DNA of 64,000 bases from Leucobacter chromiireducens subsp. chromiireducens (GTDB lineage Bacteria > Actinomycetota > Actinomycetes > Actinomycetales > Microbacteriaceae), in assembly GCF_016758255.1 (NCBI RefSeq), contig NZ_QYAD01000001.1, forward strand, positions 1,213,171-1,277,170, written 5' to 3'. Positions 17,064-25,852 of the stretch are shown here, one piece after another. Every line of letters starts with the position of its first letter. The stretch's first letter is position 1. The notes under the pieces are model-generated. The model worked only from the letters and a program-made list of their open reading frames with translations. It ran no database searches and was not told the DNA's origin. Made by a program: the position numbers and the translations under genes.

Positions 17064-18380
17064 CTAGCGGTACTCGGTGGGGATCGCAGGGTCGCCGCGG
17101 GTGAGGCTCATCGCGACGGGTGGCAACTCGGAGACGCGCAGCGTGTGGCGCTCGCGAGCCGCGGCGATCCCGTCGGCTCCGGTGTGGCCGGGCTGCAGCT
17201 CGCCAGCCACGACGAACGGCACGAGCACCTCGCGGCCGTCGCCTGCCTCGCCCTCGGTGGTGCCCGCGGGCCCGTCGCCCAGGTAGATCAGTTCGGCGCG
17301 GGCAACGCCGCGCGGGGTGTGCGCGCGACGCACGCTCTTGCGTCCGCCGACGGATGCCTTATCCGCGGACTTCTTTGCGACCGGGATCCACTCGCCCGAG
17401 TCGTCCTGATGCGCGACGAGCTTGTACACCATGCCCATCGTCGGGGTGCCAGAGCCGACTACCACGGAGGTGCCGACGCCGAAGCTGTCCACGGGCGAGG
17501 CCGCGAGGGCGGCAACGGTGTACTCGTCGAGGTCGTTCGTTACGGTGATGCGCGTCTGCGTTGCACCGAGCTCGTCGAGCAACTCGCGCACGCGGGCCAC
17601 CACCACGGGCAGGTCGCCCGAGTCGATGCGCACGGCGCCGAGCTCGGTGCCGGCAACCTCGATGGCGGTGCGCACGCCCTGCTCGATGTCGTACGTGTCG
17701 ACGAGCAGCGTGGTGTCGGTGCCGAGGGTGGCCACCTGCGCTTCGAAGGCCGCGCGCTCGCTGTCGTGCAGCAGGGTGAAGCTGTGTGCGGCGGTGCCCA
17801 TCGTGGGGATGCCGTGGCTACGGCCAGCCTCGAGGTTGGAGGTCGCGCTGAAGCCCGCGATGTAGGCGGCGCGTGCGGCAGCGACCGCGCTGTACTCACC
17901 CGTGCGGCGCGAACCCATCTCGGCGAGCGGCTTGCCCGCGGCGGCGTGGCGCATGCGGGAAGCCGCGGTGGCGACCGCGGAGTCTGCGTTCAGAATGCTG
18001 AGCGCGAGCGTCTCGAGCAGCACACCCTCGGCGAAGCTTGCCTCGACGGTGAGGAGCGGGGAGCCCGGGAAGAACACCTCGCCTTCGGGGTAGCCCCAGA
18101 TATCGCCGCTGAACCGGTAGTTGGCGAGCCAGTCGAGCGTCCGATCGGTGACCACCCGGTGCTCGCGCAGAAAGTCGAGCTCCTCGTCGCCGAAGCGGAA
18201 GTGCTGGATCGCCTCGAGCAGGCGGCCGGTGCCCGCGACGACGCCGTAGCGGCGGGCGCCGGAGAGGCGTCGGGCGAAGAGTTCGAACATGCTGCGACGT
18301 TCGGCGGTGCCGGCGTGGAGTGCCGCGTCCACCATGGTGAGCTCGTAGTGGTCAGTGAGCAGTGCCGTTGAAGGGTTCAC
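17064..18380 (-). CDS. pncB: Nicotinate phosphoribosyltransferase
   Basis: A 438-aa cytoplasmic enzyme converting nicotinate, PRPP and ATP to nicotinate mononucleotide, the entry step of the Preiss-Handler NAD salvage route. Seen: LLTDHYELTMVDAAL at the N-terminus, the GSRRTGEYSAVAAARAAYIAG segment preceding the phosphorylated-His motif region SHGIPTMGTAAHSF (about residue 195), and DTYDIEQGV and VRIDSGDL typical of the type II PRTase barrel. The start is GTG at 18380. It is flanked by an MFS gene and the mutasome genes and appears to be a single transcription unit. Confidence 0.93.
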   Translation of the reverse strand: MNPSTALLTDHYELTMVDAALHAGTAERRSMFELFARRLSGARRYGVVAGTGRLLEAIQHFRFGDEELDFLREHRVVTDRTLDWLANYRFSGDIWGYPEGEVFFPGSPLLTVEASFAEGVLLETLALSILNADSAVATAASRMRHAAAGKPLAEMGSRRTGEYSAVAAARAAYIAGFSATSNLEAGRSHGIPTMGTAAHSFTLLHDSERAAFEAQVATLGTDTTLLVDTYDIEQGVRTAIEVAGTELGAVRIDSGDLPVVVARVRELLDELGATQTRITVTNDLDEYTVAALAASPVDSFGVGTSVVVGSGTPTMGMVYKLVAHQDDSGEWIPVAKKSADKASVGGRKSVRRAHTPRGVARAELIYLGDGPAGTTEGEAGDGREVLVPFVVAGELQPGHTGADGIAAARERHTLRVSELPPVAMSLTRGDPAIPTEYR

Positions 18381-18419
18381 GTCGCCAGCATAGCCGCAGA
18401 ATGGGCCGCACCAGGGGTT

Positions 18420-21400
18420 TCAATGGAAGTCCCGCGAGCGCACGCTGGCGGGCGCCGCGAGCGGCGCAAAGCTCTCGGCGATGACGTTAACGACGCCCTC
18501 GGGGGAGCGCTCAAGCATGCCACGCACGATGAGCGCAGGTGCTGACCGTGCGACGAGCCGGTTGCGCTGCCACACCTGCGCGAACGTGACAATGTTCACC
18601 GTGCCCACCTCGTCCTCCACCGTGAGGAAGGTGATGCCGCCCGCGGTGCTGGGGCGCTGACGGTGCGTGACGAGTCCCGCAACGCTGATCTGCGTTCCCG
18701 GTGGCGTGTGGCGGGTGCGGTCGGAGCGGGTGATGCCGCGGGCATCGAGCTCCTCCCGCAGCAGTGCGAGCGGGTGGTCGCCCGTCGCGATGCCAGTGCT
18801 CCAGAGATCAAGGGTGGTCTGTTCTTCTCGGCTCAGCACGGGAAGCAGCGGCGGCTGCACATGCACGGCGATGCCGGGGAGGAAGCGCTCGCGGTTGTCG
18901 GCGGCGGGCCCGGCAGACCAGAGCGCCTCGCGGCGGCTCACGCCGAGGCTGTCGCAGGCACCCGCCGCCGCGAGCGCCTCGATGCGGGTGCGGTCGAGGT
19001 CTGCGCGGCGCGCAAGGTCGGCGAGGTCGAGGAACGGGCCGGCCTCGCGCGCTCGCACGATGCGCTCCGCGGTGGCGGTTTCGATGCCGCGGATCTCGGC
19101 GAGTCCGAGCCGCACGGCGAAGGCGCCATCCCTGCGGTGGGCCCCACTCGTGTCGGGCAGGCCCGGCTCGAACGGGGGAACGGTCGCATCGGCCTCGTGG
19201 GGCGCGAGCGCGCGGACGGGCTCATCGGCGGTGCAACCGGCGTCGGCTGCGGTGCGCGCTGATCCCGATCCCGTTGCGCCCGCAGCGGGATCGGCGCGGG
19301 CCTCGAGGCCGGAGAGCGCGCCGGAGCGCTGCACATCGACCGGACGGATCTCGACGCCGTGGCGACGCGCGTCGGCGACGAGGGTGCGCGGGGCGTAGAA
19401 CCCCATCGGCTGGGAGCGGAGCAGGCCGGCAAGGAACGCCCCGGGGTAGTGCAGTTTGAACCAGGAGCTGACATAGACGAGCAGCGCAAAGCTGATCGAG
19501 TGGCTCTCGGCAAAGCCGAAGCTCGCGAACGCTTGAATCTGGTCATACAGGTGCTGTGCGTCCTCGCCCACGATCCCGTTGCTCGCCATCCCGGCGAAGA
19601 GCGTGTCGCGGAGCGCGTCGATACGCTCCTCACCGCGTTTCGACCCCATGGCGCGGCGCAGTAGGTCAGCGTCTTCTGCGGAGCAGTTGCCCACCGCCAT
19701 CGCCATTTGCATGAGCTGCTCCTGGAAAAGCGGCACGCCGAGCGTGCGCTTGAGCACCTTCTCGAGTTTCGGGTGCGAGTACGTGACGGGCTCGGTGCCG
19801 TTGCGCCGCCGCAGGTAGGGGTGCACGGCGCCGCCCTGGATGGGGCCGGGGCGGATCAGGGCGATCTCGATCACGAGGTCGTAGAAGCTGCGCGGCTTCA
19901 GCCGGGGGAGCGTGTTGAGCTGCGCGCGGCTCTCCAGCTGGAAGACGCCGATCGCGTCGGCGCGGCACAGCATGTCGTAGACGCCCGGCTCTTCTTTCGG
20001 CACGGTCTCGAGGGTCCACCGTTCACCCGTCGCATCGGCGATGAGGTCCATGCTCTTCTGCAGCGCGCTCAGCATGCCGAGGCCGAGCAGATCGAACTTG
20101 ACGAGGCCCATGCTCGCGCAGCCCTCTTTGTCCCACTGGAGCACGGTGCGGCGCTCCATGCGCGCGTGCTCGATGGGGCAGACCTCACCGACCGGGCGCT
20201 CCGTGAGCACCATGCCACCCGAGTGGATGCCGAGGTGACGGGGCGCCGTGAGAAACTGCTGCGCCAGGCGCTGGACCGGGAGCGGGATCGGGCTGTCTGG
20301 GTCTTCCTCGATGGCGCGCCACCGCTCCATCGCTTTCGTCCACGCCCGCTGCTGGCCCGGCCCGTACCCGAGCGCCTTCGCCGCGTCGCGGATCGCGGCC
20401 TTCGGGCGGTAGCTGATGATGTTTGCGACCTGGGCCGCGTTGCGCCTGCCGTAGCTGTCGTAGACGTACTGGATGATCTCCTCGCGCCGCTCTGAATCGA
20501 AGTCGACGTCGATGTCGGGCTCCTCGTCACGCATGCTCGAAAGGAATCGTTCGAAGGGGAGGTCGTAGCGGATCGAGTCGACGGCGGTGATGCCGAGCAC
20601 AAAGCACACCGCGGAGTTCGCCGCGGAGCCGCGCCCCTGGCAGAGGATGCCGCGGCGGCGGGCTTCCTGCACGATGTCGTGGACGATCAGGAAGTACCCG
20701 GGGAAGTCCTTCTCCTCGATGACGGTGAGCTCGCGCTCCAGGCGCTCGCGCACCGGGTCGCTGATGCTGCCGTAGCGGCGCTCGGCACCCTCCCAGACGA
20801 GGCGCCGCAGCCAGCTCATCTGGGTCTCGCCGGGTGGGAGGGGAAGCTGGGGGAGCCGCGGTCGAGCCGCGCGGAGCGAGAACGCGAGGGTCTGCGCGAG
20901 CGGCACGGTGCGAGCCACCGCGTGGGGTGTGCGCGCGAAACGGCGGAGCTGCGCTGCGCCGGAGCGGAGCCGCGCCGCGCCGGAGGCCGGGAGGTACGCG
21001 TCGAGCTCGTCGAGGCTGCGCCGCGCACGCACGGCTGCCATCGCCTCCGCGAGCGGTGCCTCTGCCGCACTCGCGTAGTGCACATTGCCCGTGGCGAGTG
21101 TGGGCAGGTGGAACTCAGCCGCGAGCGCGGTGAGACGCGCGTTGGTCACATCGTTTCCCGGGTGCCCGAGATCGGTGAGCTCCACAAACACGTGTTCGCT
21201 ACCAAAGAGTTCGGTGAGTTTGCGCAACTCCGCGCGAGCGCGATCCTCCTCGTCAGCGCGGGTACTGCCCGCAGCGAGCGCCTTGCGCACTGCACCCTTT
21301 CTGCATCCCGTGAGGATCGCCCACTCACCGCCCGCCTGCGCGGCAAGCTCGTCGAGCGCGTAGGTCGGGCGCCCCTTTTCGCCACCGCTCAGCTGCCCCT

Positions 21401-21920
21401 CGGTGATGGCACCCGCGAGCCGGTGGTAGCCGCTCGTTCCCTGCGCGAGGACGAGCAGGTGCGTGCCCATGGGATCGGTGGCGCCGAGCTGCGGTGCATC
21501 AAGGCCGAGCGAGAGCTCTGCGCCGTACACCGTGAGAGGTGGGGTGGTTCCGGCGGCGGCGCGGCGTCCGGCAAGCTCGGCGGCGTCGGCGAACGCGGCA
21601 GCCCCGTACAGTCCATCGTGGTCGGTGAGCGCGATCCCCTCGAGGCCCAGCGTGGCGGCCTCAGCTATGAGCTCTTCCGGGGAGGACGCTCCGTCGAGAA
21701 AGCTGAAGTGGGAGTGCGCATGGAGTTCCGCGTACGGGACGTGTGGCAGCGCGGGGTCTCGCTCGCTCGCCCGGTCGGGCGGCGGGGCCGCGCTGGGCGG
21801 CGGCGCTGGGCGCCCACCGCGCGCATCCCCGGCGCTCCGCTCAGTGCCTGCTGGGCGGGATCGGCCGGAGAGCGTGCGCTCCAGCTCCGCCCAGGGGAGC
21901 GGTGGATTGTTCCACCCCAT
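18420..21920 (-). CDS. dnaE2: Error-prone DNA polymerase III alpha subunit DnaE2
   Basis: An 1166-aa C-family polymerase for damage-induced translesion synthesis, acting with ImuA' and ImuB. The PHP domain begins at about residue 65 with YAELHAHSHFSFLDGASSPEEL. The polymerase palm contains PDIDVDFDSERREEI, carrying the catalytic aspartates. The C-terminal OB region has VAGLVTHRQRPSTAGGITFLTVED. An Ala/Gly-rich insertion sits near residues 895-940. It lacks an epsilon-binding tail, as expected for DnaE2. I place the start at the ATG at 21920 (MGWNNPPLPWAELER), the conserved DnaE2 start, although the frame is open upstream. It is last in the operon after imuA and imuB. Confidence 0.93.
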   Translation of the reverse strand: MGWNNPPLPWAELERTLSGRSRPAGTERSAGDARGGRPAPPPSAAPPPDRASERDPALPHVPYAELHAHSHFSFLDGASSPEELIAEAATLGLEGIALTDHDGLYGAAAFADAAELAGRRAAAGTTPPLTVYGAELSLGLDAPQLGATDPMGTHLLVLAQGTSGYHRLAGAITEGQLSGGEKGRPTYALDELAAQAGGEWAILTGCRKGAVRKALAAGSTRADEEDRARAELRKLTELFGSEHVFVELTDLGHPGNDVTNARLTALAAEFHLPTLATGNVHYASAAEAPLAEAMAAVRARRSLDELDAYLPASGAARLRSGAAQLRRFARTPHAVARTVPLAQTLAFSLRAARPRLPQLPLPPGETQMSWLRRLVWEGAERRYGSISDPVRERLERELTVIEEKDFPGYFLIVHDIVQEARRRGILCQGRGSAANSAVCFVLGITAVDSIRYDLPFERFLSSMRDEEPDIDVDFDSERREEIIQYVYDSYGRRNAAQVANIISYRPKAAIRDAAKALGYGPGQQRAWTKAMERWRAIEEDPDSPIPLPVQRLAQQFLTAPRHLGIHSGGMVLTERPVGEVCPIEHARMERRTVLQWDKEGCASMGLVKFDLLGLGMLSALQKSMDLIADATGERWTLETVPKEEPGVYDMLCRADAIGVFQLESRAQLNTLPRLKPRSFYDLVIEIALIRPGPIQGGAVHPYLRRRNGTEPVTYSHPKLEKVLKRTLGVPLFQEQLMQMAMAVGNCSAEDADLLRRAMGSKRGEERIDALRDTLFAGMASNGIVGEDAQHLYDQIQAFASFGFAESHSISFALLVYVSSWFKLHYPGAFLAGLLRSQPMGFYAPRTLVADARRHGVEIRPVDVQRSGALSGLEARADPAAGATGSGSARTAADAGCTADEPVRALAPHEADATVPPFEPGLPDTSGAHRRDGAFAVRLGLAEIRGIETATAERIVRAREAGPFLDLADLARRADLDRTRIEALAAAGACDSLGVSRREALWSAGPAADNRERFLPGIAVHVQPPLLPVLSREEQTTLDLWSTGIATGDHPLALLREELDARGITRSDRTRHTPPGTQISVAGLVTHRQRPSTAGGITFLTVEDEVGTVNIVTFAQVWQRNRLVARSAPALIVRGMLERSPEGVVNVIAESFAPLAAPASVRSRDFH

Positions 21921-21961
21921 TGCGTGTCCTTTTCTGTCTGCCTCCCGGTACCGCGGGAGAA

Positions 21962-23656
21962 CTAGTCGTAGCGGCCCTCGGCAAACCAGCCGCCGGCCTC
22001 GGTATAGAGCAGCCACGCATCGCCGTTACTGAGCTCAACCTGCAGCCGGAAGCGTGGGGGCGCGCCCTCCCACCAGTGCTCGCGGAGCGGCCACGGGGGC
22101 GACCACCCCTGCACGGGGGTGGGCAGCACCGTGTGCGCTACGGTGAGCTGCGCCGGATCCGTGGTGAGGAGATCCTCCGCGTCGACACGCACGAGCGTGC
22201 CCGCGCGATCGCGGAGCTCAGCGGGGAGCGGGGTGGTGAAGACCAGGCTAGGCGCTGGGCCGGTAAGTGCACCCGGCCACGGCCCAGCCGCTGAGGCGTG
22301 TCCCGTGGCGTCGGCGTGCCGAGTTCCCCAGGGCACCCGGCGCTGGCGGTCGCGCAGCAACCTGCCGCCGCCGAGTTGCATCGTGCCGACCGCGGTGTGC
22401 CCCAGTCGGCTCTGCGCGCGGCTGAGCTGATGGTGCACGCGTTCGTCGGGTTCCGTGTTCCAGAGCCCCGGCTCGTGCGCCGCAGCCCGGTCGGTGTGCG
22501 TGGGGGTGAGGCGCACGAGCGTGATACCGGCCCCGCCGCGCTCCGCGTCGTGCGAGAGCCCGGAGGCCTGCCAGCGGATGCGCCCGAGCACGTCCGTCGC
22601 GGTGAAGTGGCGTGGGTGCGCCCACTCGCGTTCGTGATGCACGCCGATATCGTCGGTGAGCTCAACGCGGAGCGCGGTGCACACGAGCCGCTCCGCAGTG
22701 AAACCGGACACGAACTGCTCGGCGAGCGCGGCGCACGCAAAGGCGAGCTGCTCAGCGGTGGCGATCGGGGGTTCGAACGCGAGCTCCACCGTGAACTCCC
22801 GCGCGGGTGTACGTGGTCGGAGCTCGGCGCCGTGGCCGGGGCCCGCGGCGGTTGCGCGGCGGTGCACCGCGATCCCGTTCGCACCGAACCGCTGGCGCAC
22901 CGCCTCCTCGGGGAGCGCGGCGAAAGCGCCGAGCGTGTGGATGCCGAGGCCATGCAGCACTTCGGCGAAATCGCGTGGCGCGGCGCGCGACACCGGCAGC
23001 GCGCTGAGGAACGCGGGCGCCTGGCCGGGCGGCACGATCATGATCCCCGGCCCAGCCGGCGAGAGCCCTGGCGCTTCAGCCGCCGAGCGCGCGGCCTGCT
23101 CTGCCGCGAAGATGCCGTCGGCGATGCCTACGCGTGCGTCGTCGAAGCCGAGTTCGGCTGCGAGCTGCAGAAGCGCGGTGGCGGCGGGCTCCTCGCCCCC
23201 GTAGTAGCGCGCGGGGCCGCGCACACGCATCGCGCTGAGCCCGGGCCTGCGCGGTTCGACGCCGGGCACGAGCTGCTCGATTGCGGTGAGCACCGGTGCG
23301 AACTCTCGTGCATCGGCCTCGGGGCGGTGCGCATGCACCTCAAGCGAGGGGCAGCGCGCCTGCGCCTCGCGCTCGCGCAGCCCAGCCCGCACCCCCTCAG
23401 CGCGAGCGGCTGGGGAGCACGCCACGACGCGGTGGTTCGCGACGAGCGCGAGCGCAGGCCACTGCGGCGCTGCTCCCGTCGGCGAGGACGGGCTGACCTC
23501 GGGAGCCGCGTCAGCCATGTCCGTCGCCGCGCCGGGCTCCGCGGCGGGGAGCCCCTGCGCTGCCGCACTGCGCGCCTGCGCCGCGCGGTCGCGGAGGTGC
23601 GCGTGGATCGGCCAGTCGGGGATCCACAGCACCAGCACTCGTTCAGCCGCGGGCAT
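21962..23656 (-). CDS. imuB: ImuB, catalytically inactive Y-family polymerase homologue
   Basis: A 564-aa protein linking DnaE2 to the beta clamp during mutagenic repair. It begins VLVLWIPDWPIHA where active Y-polymerases have D-x-D at the metal site, and reads GLSAMRVRGPARYYGG where they have SIDE. The catalytic carboxylates are therefore missing, as in other ImuB proteins. A little-finger-like region follows, then a Trp-rich C-terminus (GWSPPWPLREHWWEG, AEGRYD). The start is the ATG at 23656, in the conserved MPAAERVLVLW context, overlapping the end of the preceding gene by 14 bp. Confidence 0.9.
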   Translation of the reverse strand: MPAAERVLVLWIPDWPIHAHLRDRAAQARSAAAQGLPAAEPGAATDMADAAPEVSPSSPTGAAPQWPALALVANHRVVACSPAARAEGVRAGLREREAQARCPSLEVHAHRPEADAREFAPVLTAIEQLVPGVEPRRPGLSAMRVRGPARYYGGEEPAATALLQLAAELGFDDARVGIADGIFAAEQAARSAAEAPGLSPAGPGIMIVPPGQAPAFLSALPVSRAAPRDFAEVLHGLGIHTLGAFAALPEEAVRQRFGANGIAVHRRATAAGPGHGAELRPRTPAREFTVELAFEPPIATAEQLAFACAALAEQFVSGFTAERLVCTALRVELTDDIGVHHEREWAHPRHFTATDVLGRIRWQASGLSHDAERGGAGITLVRLTPTHTDRAAAHEPGLWNTEPDERVHHQLSRAQSRLGHTAVGTMQLGGGRLLRDRQRRVPWGTRHADATGHASAAGPWPGALTGPAPSLVFTTPLPAELRDRAGTLVRVDAEDLLTTDPAQLTVAHTVLPTPVQGWSPPWPLREHWWEGAPPRFRLQVELSNGDAWLLYTEAGGWFAEGRYD

Positions 23657-24404
23657 GATGCTCCTCACCCGCGCCGACGCTAGCACCCGCCCGGAGATCT
23701 GGGACCGCGCGCAGCTTCGGCGCACCTGCCGCGGGAAGCTGCGCGCCCGGTACGTGTACCTGCTCGACCACGGCACGATCCGCCACCGCACGATCCGCCA
23801 CCGCACCGTCGGCGAAGCGGACACGGTGCTGCCGGATCCCGCGCCGATCTTGCGACTGGACCGCGAGCTCGCGGGTCGCGAGGATGCCCGCGCCGTGCCC
23901 CAGACCGCTCCACCGTGAGGCGGTGACGCTGAGGGCGCTTTCGGGGTTGGGCCAGTCACCGGAAACGACCAGCGCTGAACCGTGCTCGCGCATGCGCGCG
24001 GCGATGCGTTCAGCATCGCCGGCTCGAGGCCGTGCGGGCGTATGCACGAGCACCACGGTGAGCGCCTCACTGAGTGCGCCAGCAAGGCCGATCGCCTCGG
24101 CCCCCGGCTCGGGAATAACGATGCAGCGGTCGAGTGCGATGCCCAGCGCCGCGGCGGCCTCCGCGCCGAACGCCGGCAGCCCGATCACGCCGCACCAGGC
24201 GCCCGCAGCCGAGGCTGCGGCGAGAAAGGCCAGCGCGAGCTGCTGCGAGCCACGCACCGTGTAGCTTGCGCCCGCTCGGAGTGCGCCGCCAGGGAGGAGC
24301 GAGCGGAGCCCCGCGGAGGTGGGAAGTGCGCGCTCGTCCAGCCGCAGCGGTTGCATCTCGGAGATGCGCTGCTGCAGCGAGTGCACGGTCGCGGTCGAAT
24401 TCAT
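23643..24404 (-). CDS. ImuA'-type RecA-like protein of the mutasome
   Basis: A 253-aa protein at the head of the imuB-dnaE2 operon. It has the shape of actinobacterial ImuA': a RecA-like core with an eroded P-loop (LRAGASYTVRGSQQLALAFLAAAS, lacking GKT), a strand VVLVHTPARPRAG, and WSGLGHGAGILATRELAVQSQDRRGI. It probably docks the polymerases to damaged DNA or to ImuB. The start is the ATG at 24404; an earlier in-frame ATG lies inside the LexA box and is excluded. There is no obvious ribosome-binding site, so it may be leaderless. Residues near 205-220 contain a short VADRA duplication. Confidence 0.8.
   Translation of the reverse strand: MNSTATVHSLQQRISEMQPLRLDERALPTSAGLRSLLPGGALRAGASYTVRGSQQLALAFLAAASAAGAWCGVIGLPAFGAEAAAALGIALDRCIVIPEPGAEAIGLAGALSEALTVVLVHTPARPRAGDAERIAARMREHGSALVVSGDWPNPESALSVTASRWSGLGHGAGILATRELAVQSQDRRGIRQHRVRFADGAVADRAVADRAVVEQVHVPGAQLPAAGAPKLRAVPDLRAGASVGAGEEHHARG
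23773..23802. repeat. Two-copy 15-bp tandem repeat in imuA'
   Basis: The unit GCACGATCCGCCACC occurs twice in tandem, with a partial third copy after it, inside the C-terminal part of the imuA'-type gene. It keeps the frame and encodes the VADRA-VADRA duplication. Confidence 0.7.
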
Positions 24405-24411
24405 GCAGCAA

Positions 24412-24433
24412 TATTCGAACATATGTTCGAATA
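24412..24433. promoter_or_regulatory. LexA (SOS) box of the mutasome operon
   Basis: A perfect 22-bp palindrome with core TCGAAC-ATAT-GTTCGA (24415-24430), matching the actinobacterial/Gram-positive LexA consensus, begins 8 bp upstream of the imuA' start. It should repress imuA'-imuB-dnaE2 until RecA-driven LexA cleavage. LexA itself is not in this window. Confidence 0.92.
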
Positions 24434-24515
24434 AGTCAATCCCGTTCGCACCCCGTGTGTTGCGCGCCTGCGCCCGGTCGGGCGCCGTTCGGCGGGACGG
24501 CGTAGGATGGACGGG

Positions 24516-24839
24516 ATGAATGAGGACGAGCTGGACGATTACGAGCGTGAGGCTGAGCTGTCGCTGTTTCGCGAGTACCGCGATATTGCGAGCCAGTTCC
24601 GCTATGTCGTCGAAACTGAGCGCCGGTTCTACCTGGCAAACGAGGTCGATCTGAAGCGGCAGGATGCCGGCAGTGACTTCTATTTTGAACTGACGATGAG
24701 CGATGTGTGGGTGTGGGATGTGTACCGCGCCGACCGCTTCGTGAAGTCGGTACGCGTGCTCACGTTTAAGGATGTGAATGTCGAGGAGCTCTCGGCGCGC
24801 GAGTTCTCGCTGCCGCAGGAGCTCGCGCTCGACGAGTAG
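24516..24839 (+). CDS. DUF2469 family protein
   Basis: A 107-aa conserved actinobacterial protein of unknown function. The whole length matches the family: MNEDELDDYEREAELSLFREYRD, then QFRYVVETERRFYLANEV and VRVLTFKDVNVEEL. Two ATGs are in frame (24507 and 24516). I choose 24516 because relatives begin MxEDE; a TAGGAT at 24502-24507 could be the -10 box, giving a near-leaderless mRNA. In Mycobacterium this gene belongs to the rnhB-DUF2469-yraN-comM-dprA neighbourhood, and the last three occur 3 kb downstream here. Confidence 0.88.
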   Translation: MNEDELDDYEREAELSLFREYRDIASQFRYVVETERRFYLANEVDLKRQDAGSDFYFELTMSDVWVWDVYRADRFVKSVRVLTFKDVNVEELSAREFSLPQELALDE

Positions 24840-24940
24840 CCGAACGGCCGCCGAGGCGGTTCGAGTGTCCTGGTGCCGCGTGAAGGGCGCTGGGCGAACG
24901 GGTCTTATCGGTGTGCCCGAACGTCATCATCGCATGAAAC

Positions 24941-24957
24941 TTAGGCTAGCCTTATTT
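24941..24957 (+). promoter_or_regulatory. DtxR/IdeR-type iron box
   Basis: TTAGGCTAGCCTTATTT closely follows the first two thirds of the DtxR/IdeR consensus TTAGGTTAGCCTAACCTAA and ends one base before the ATG of the AraC regulator. Iron-loaded repressor binding here would block transcription of the siderophore module. The call is by consensus match and gene context. Confidence 0.75.
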
Positions 24958-24958
24958 C

Positions 24959-25807
24959 ATGCCATCTGCGCCGCCTTCTCCCGCCGCCCCTGCTGAGGTG
25001 CACGGGATTTCGGATCCCGCAGAGCTGATCCCATACCCGTTTCTGCTCACCACGATGGTGCGCGAGCAGCCGTCGAGCGCACGCTGGCTCGAACACAGTC
25101 ACAGCGTCGCCGAGCTCATCTGGGTCGTCTCCGGTGTGGTGAACGTGAACATCCACGGTGCCATCCACGTGCTCCGGCCGGGGTGGGGGATTCTCGTCCC
25201 CCCGAACGCCGTGCACGCGTCGCAGGTGATGCGCTCCGCGCGCATTGGCGCGACCTACTTCCGTGCGCTCTCCGTCGAGCAGCCCACTCAGGTGCGGCTC
25301 AGCCGGGCGCTCATGGAAATGCTGCAATACCTGAACGACACAGGGATGGAAGCAGACGAGCGGCTCCGCGCCCAGCAGGTGTGTATCGATATGGTGCGTC
25401 ACTCGCACACGCACGCCGCTGGCCTGCCGGTGCCGAGCGATCCACGAATCCGCCAGATCACCCGCGCAATTCTTGCGGACCCGGCAGATGACCGCTCGCT
25501 CGAACAGTGGTCGGTCATCACGGGGACGAGCGTCAGCACGATTGCGCGCACCTTCGCCGAAACCACGGAGCTGAGCTTCGTGCGCTGGCGTAGACAGGTG
25601 CGGGTGGGCGCCGCCATGTCGTTGCTCGCAGAGGGGCTCCCGGTCGCGACGGTGGGGAAGCGCGTGGGGTACCACTCGCCCAGCGCGTTCGTCTCAGCCT
25701 TCCGACAGGAATTCGGGCAGACTCCCGGCGCGTACCTGCGCGAGTGCGCCGCGGTATGCGCAGAATCAGACACGTTCTGCGCGATCCGCAACATCGCGCG
25801 TTCCTAG
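24959..25807 (+). CDS. AraC-family regulator with cupin N-terminus (iron/siderophore module)
   Basis: A 282-aa regulator. Residues about 40-120 form an AraC-type cupin (HSHSVAELIWVVSGVVNVNIHG, RPGWGILVPPNAVHA). The C-terminal ~110 residues hold two helix-turn-helices: LEQWSVITGTSVSTIARTF and LPVATVGKRVGYHSPSAFVSAFRQEFGQTPGAYLR. The ATG directly follows an iron box, so it is expected to be iron-repressed and probably leaderless. It is followed at 46 bp by a siderophore-binding lipoprotein gene. Comparable AraC proteins (YbtA, AlcR-like) activate siderophore uptake when they bind the ferric siderophore; that role is inferred. Confidence 0.87.
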   Translation: MPSAPPSPAAPAEVHGISDPAELIPYPFLLTTMVREQPSSARWLEHSHSVAELIWVVSGVVNVNIHGAIHVLRPGWGILVPPNAVHASQVMRSARIGATYFRALSVEQPTQVRLSRALMEMLQYLNDTGMEADERLRAQQVCIDMVRHSHTHAAGLPVPSDPRIRQITRAILADPADDRSLEQWSVITGTSVSTIARTFAETTELSFVRWRRQVRVGAAMSLLAEGLPVATVGKRVGYHSPSAFVSAFRQEFGQTPGAYLRECAAVCAESDTFCAIRNIARS

Positions 25808-25814
25808 GCTCGAA

Positions 25815-25834
25815 CTGTTCACCACTGTGAACAG
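25815..25834. promoter_or_regulatory. Palindrome upstream of the siderophore-binding protein gene
   Basis: A perfect inverted repeat CTGTTCAC-CACT-GTGAACAG lies just past the AraC stop and 19 bp before the lipoprotein ATG, with AGGAGA in between. It could be an operator (for example for the AraC protein) or an mRNA hairpin affecting the downstream gene. Nothing in the sequence decides between them. Confidence 0.45.
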
Positions 25835-25852
25835 GACATCGCTAGGAGAATC

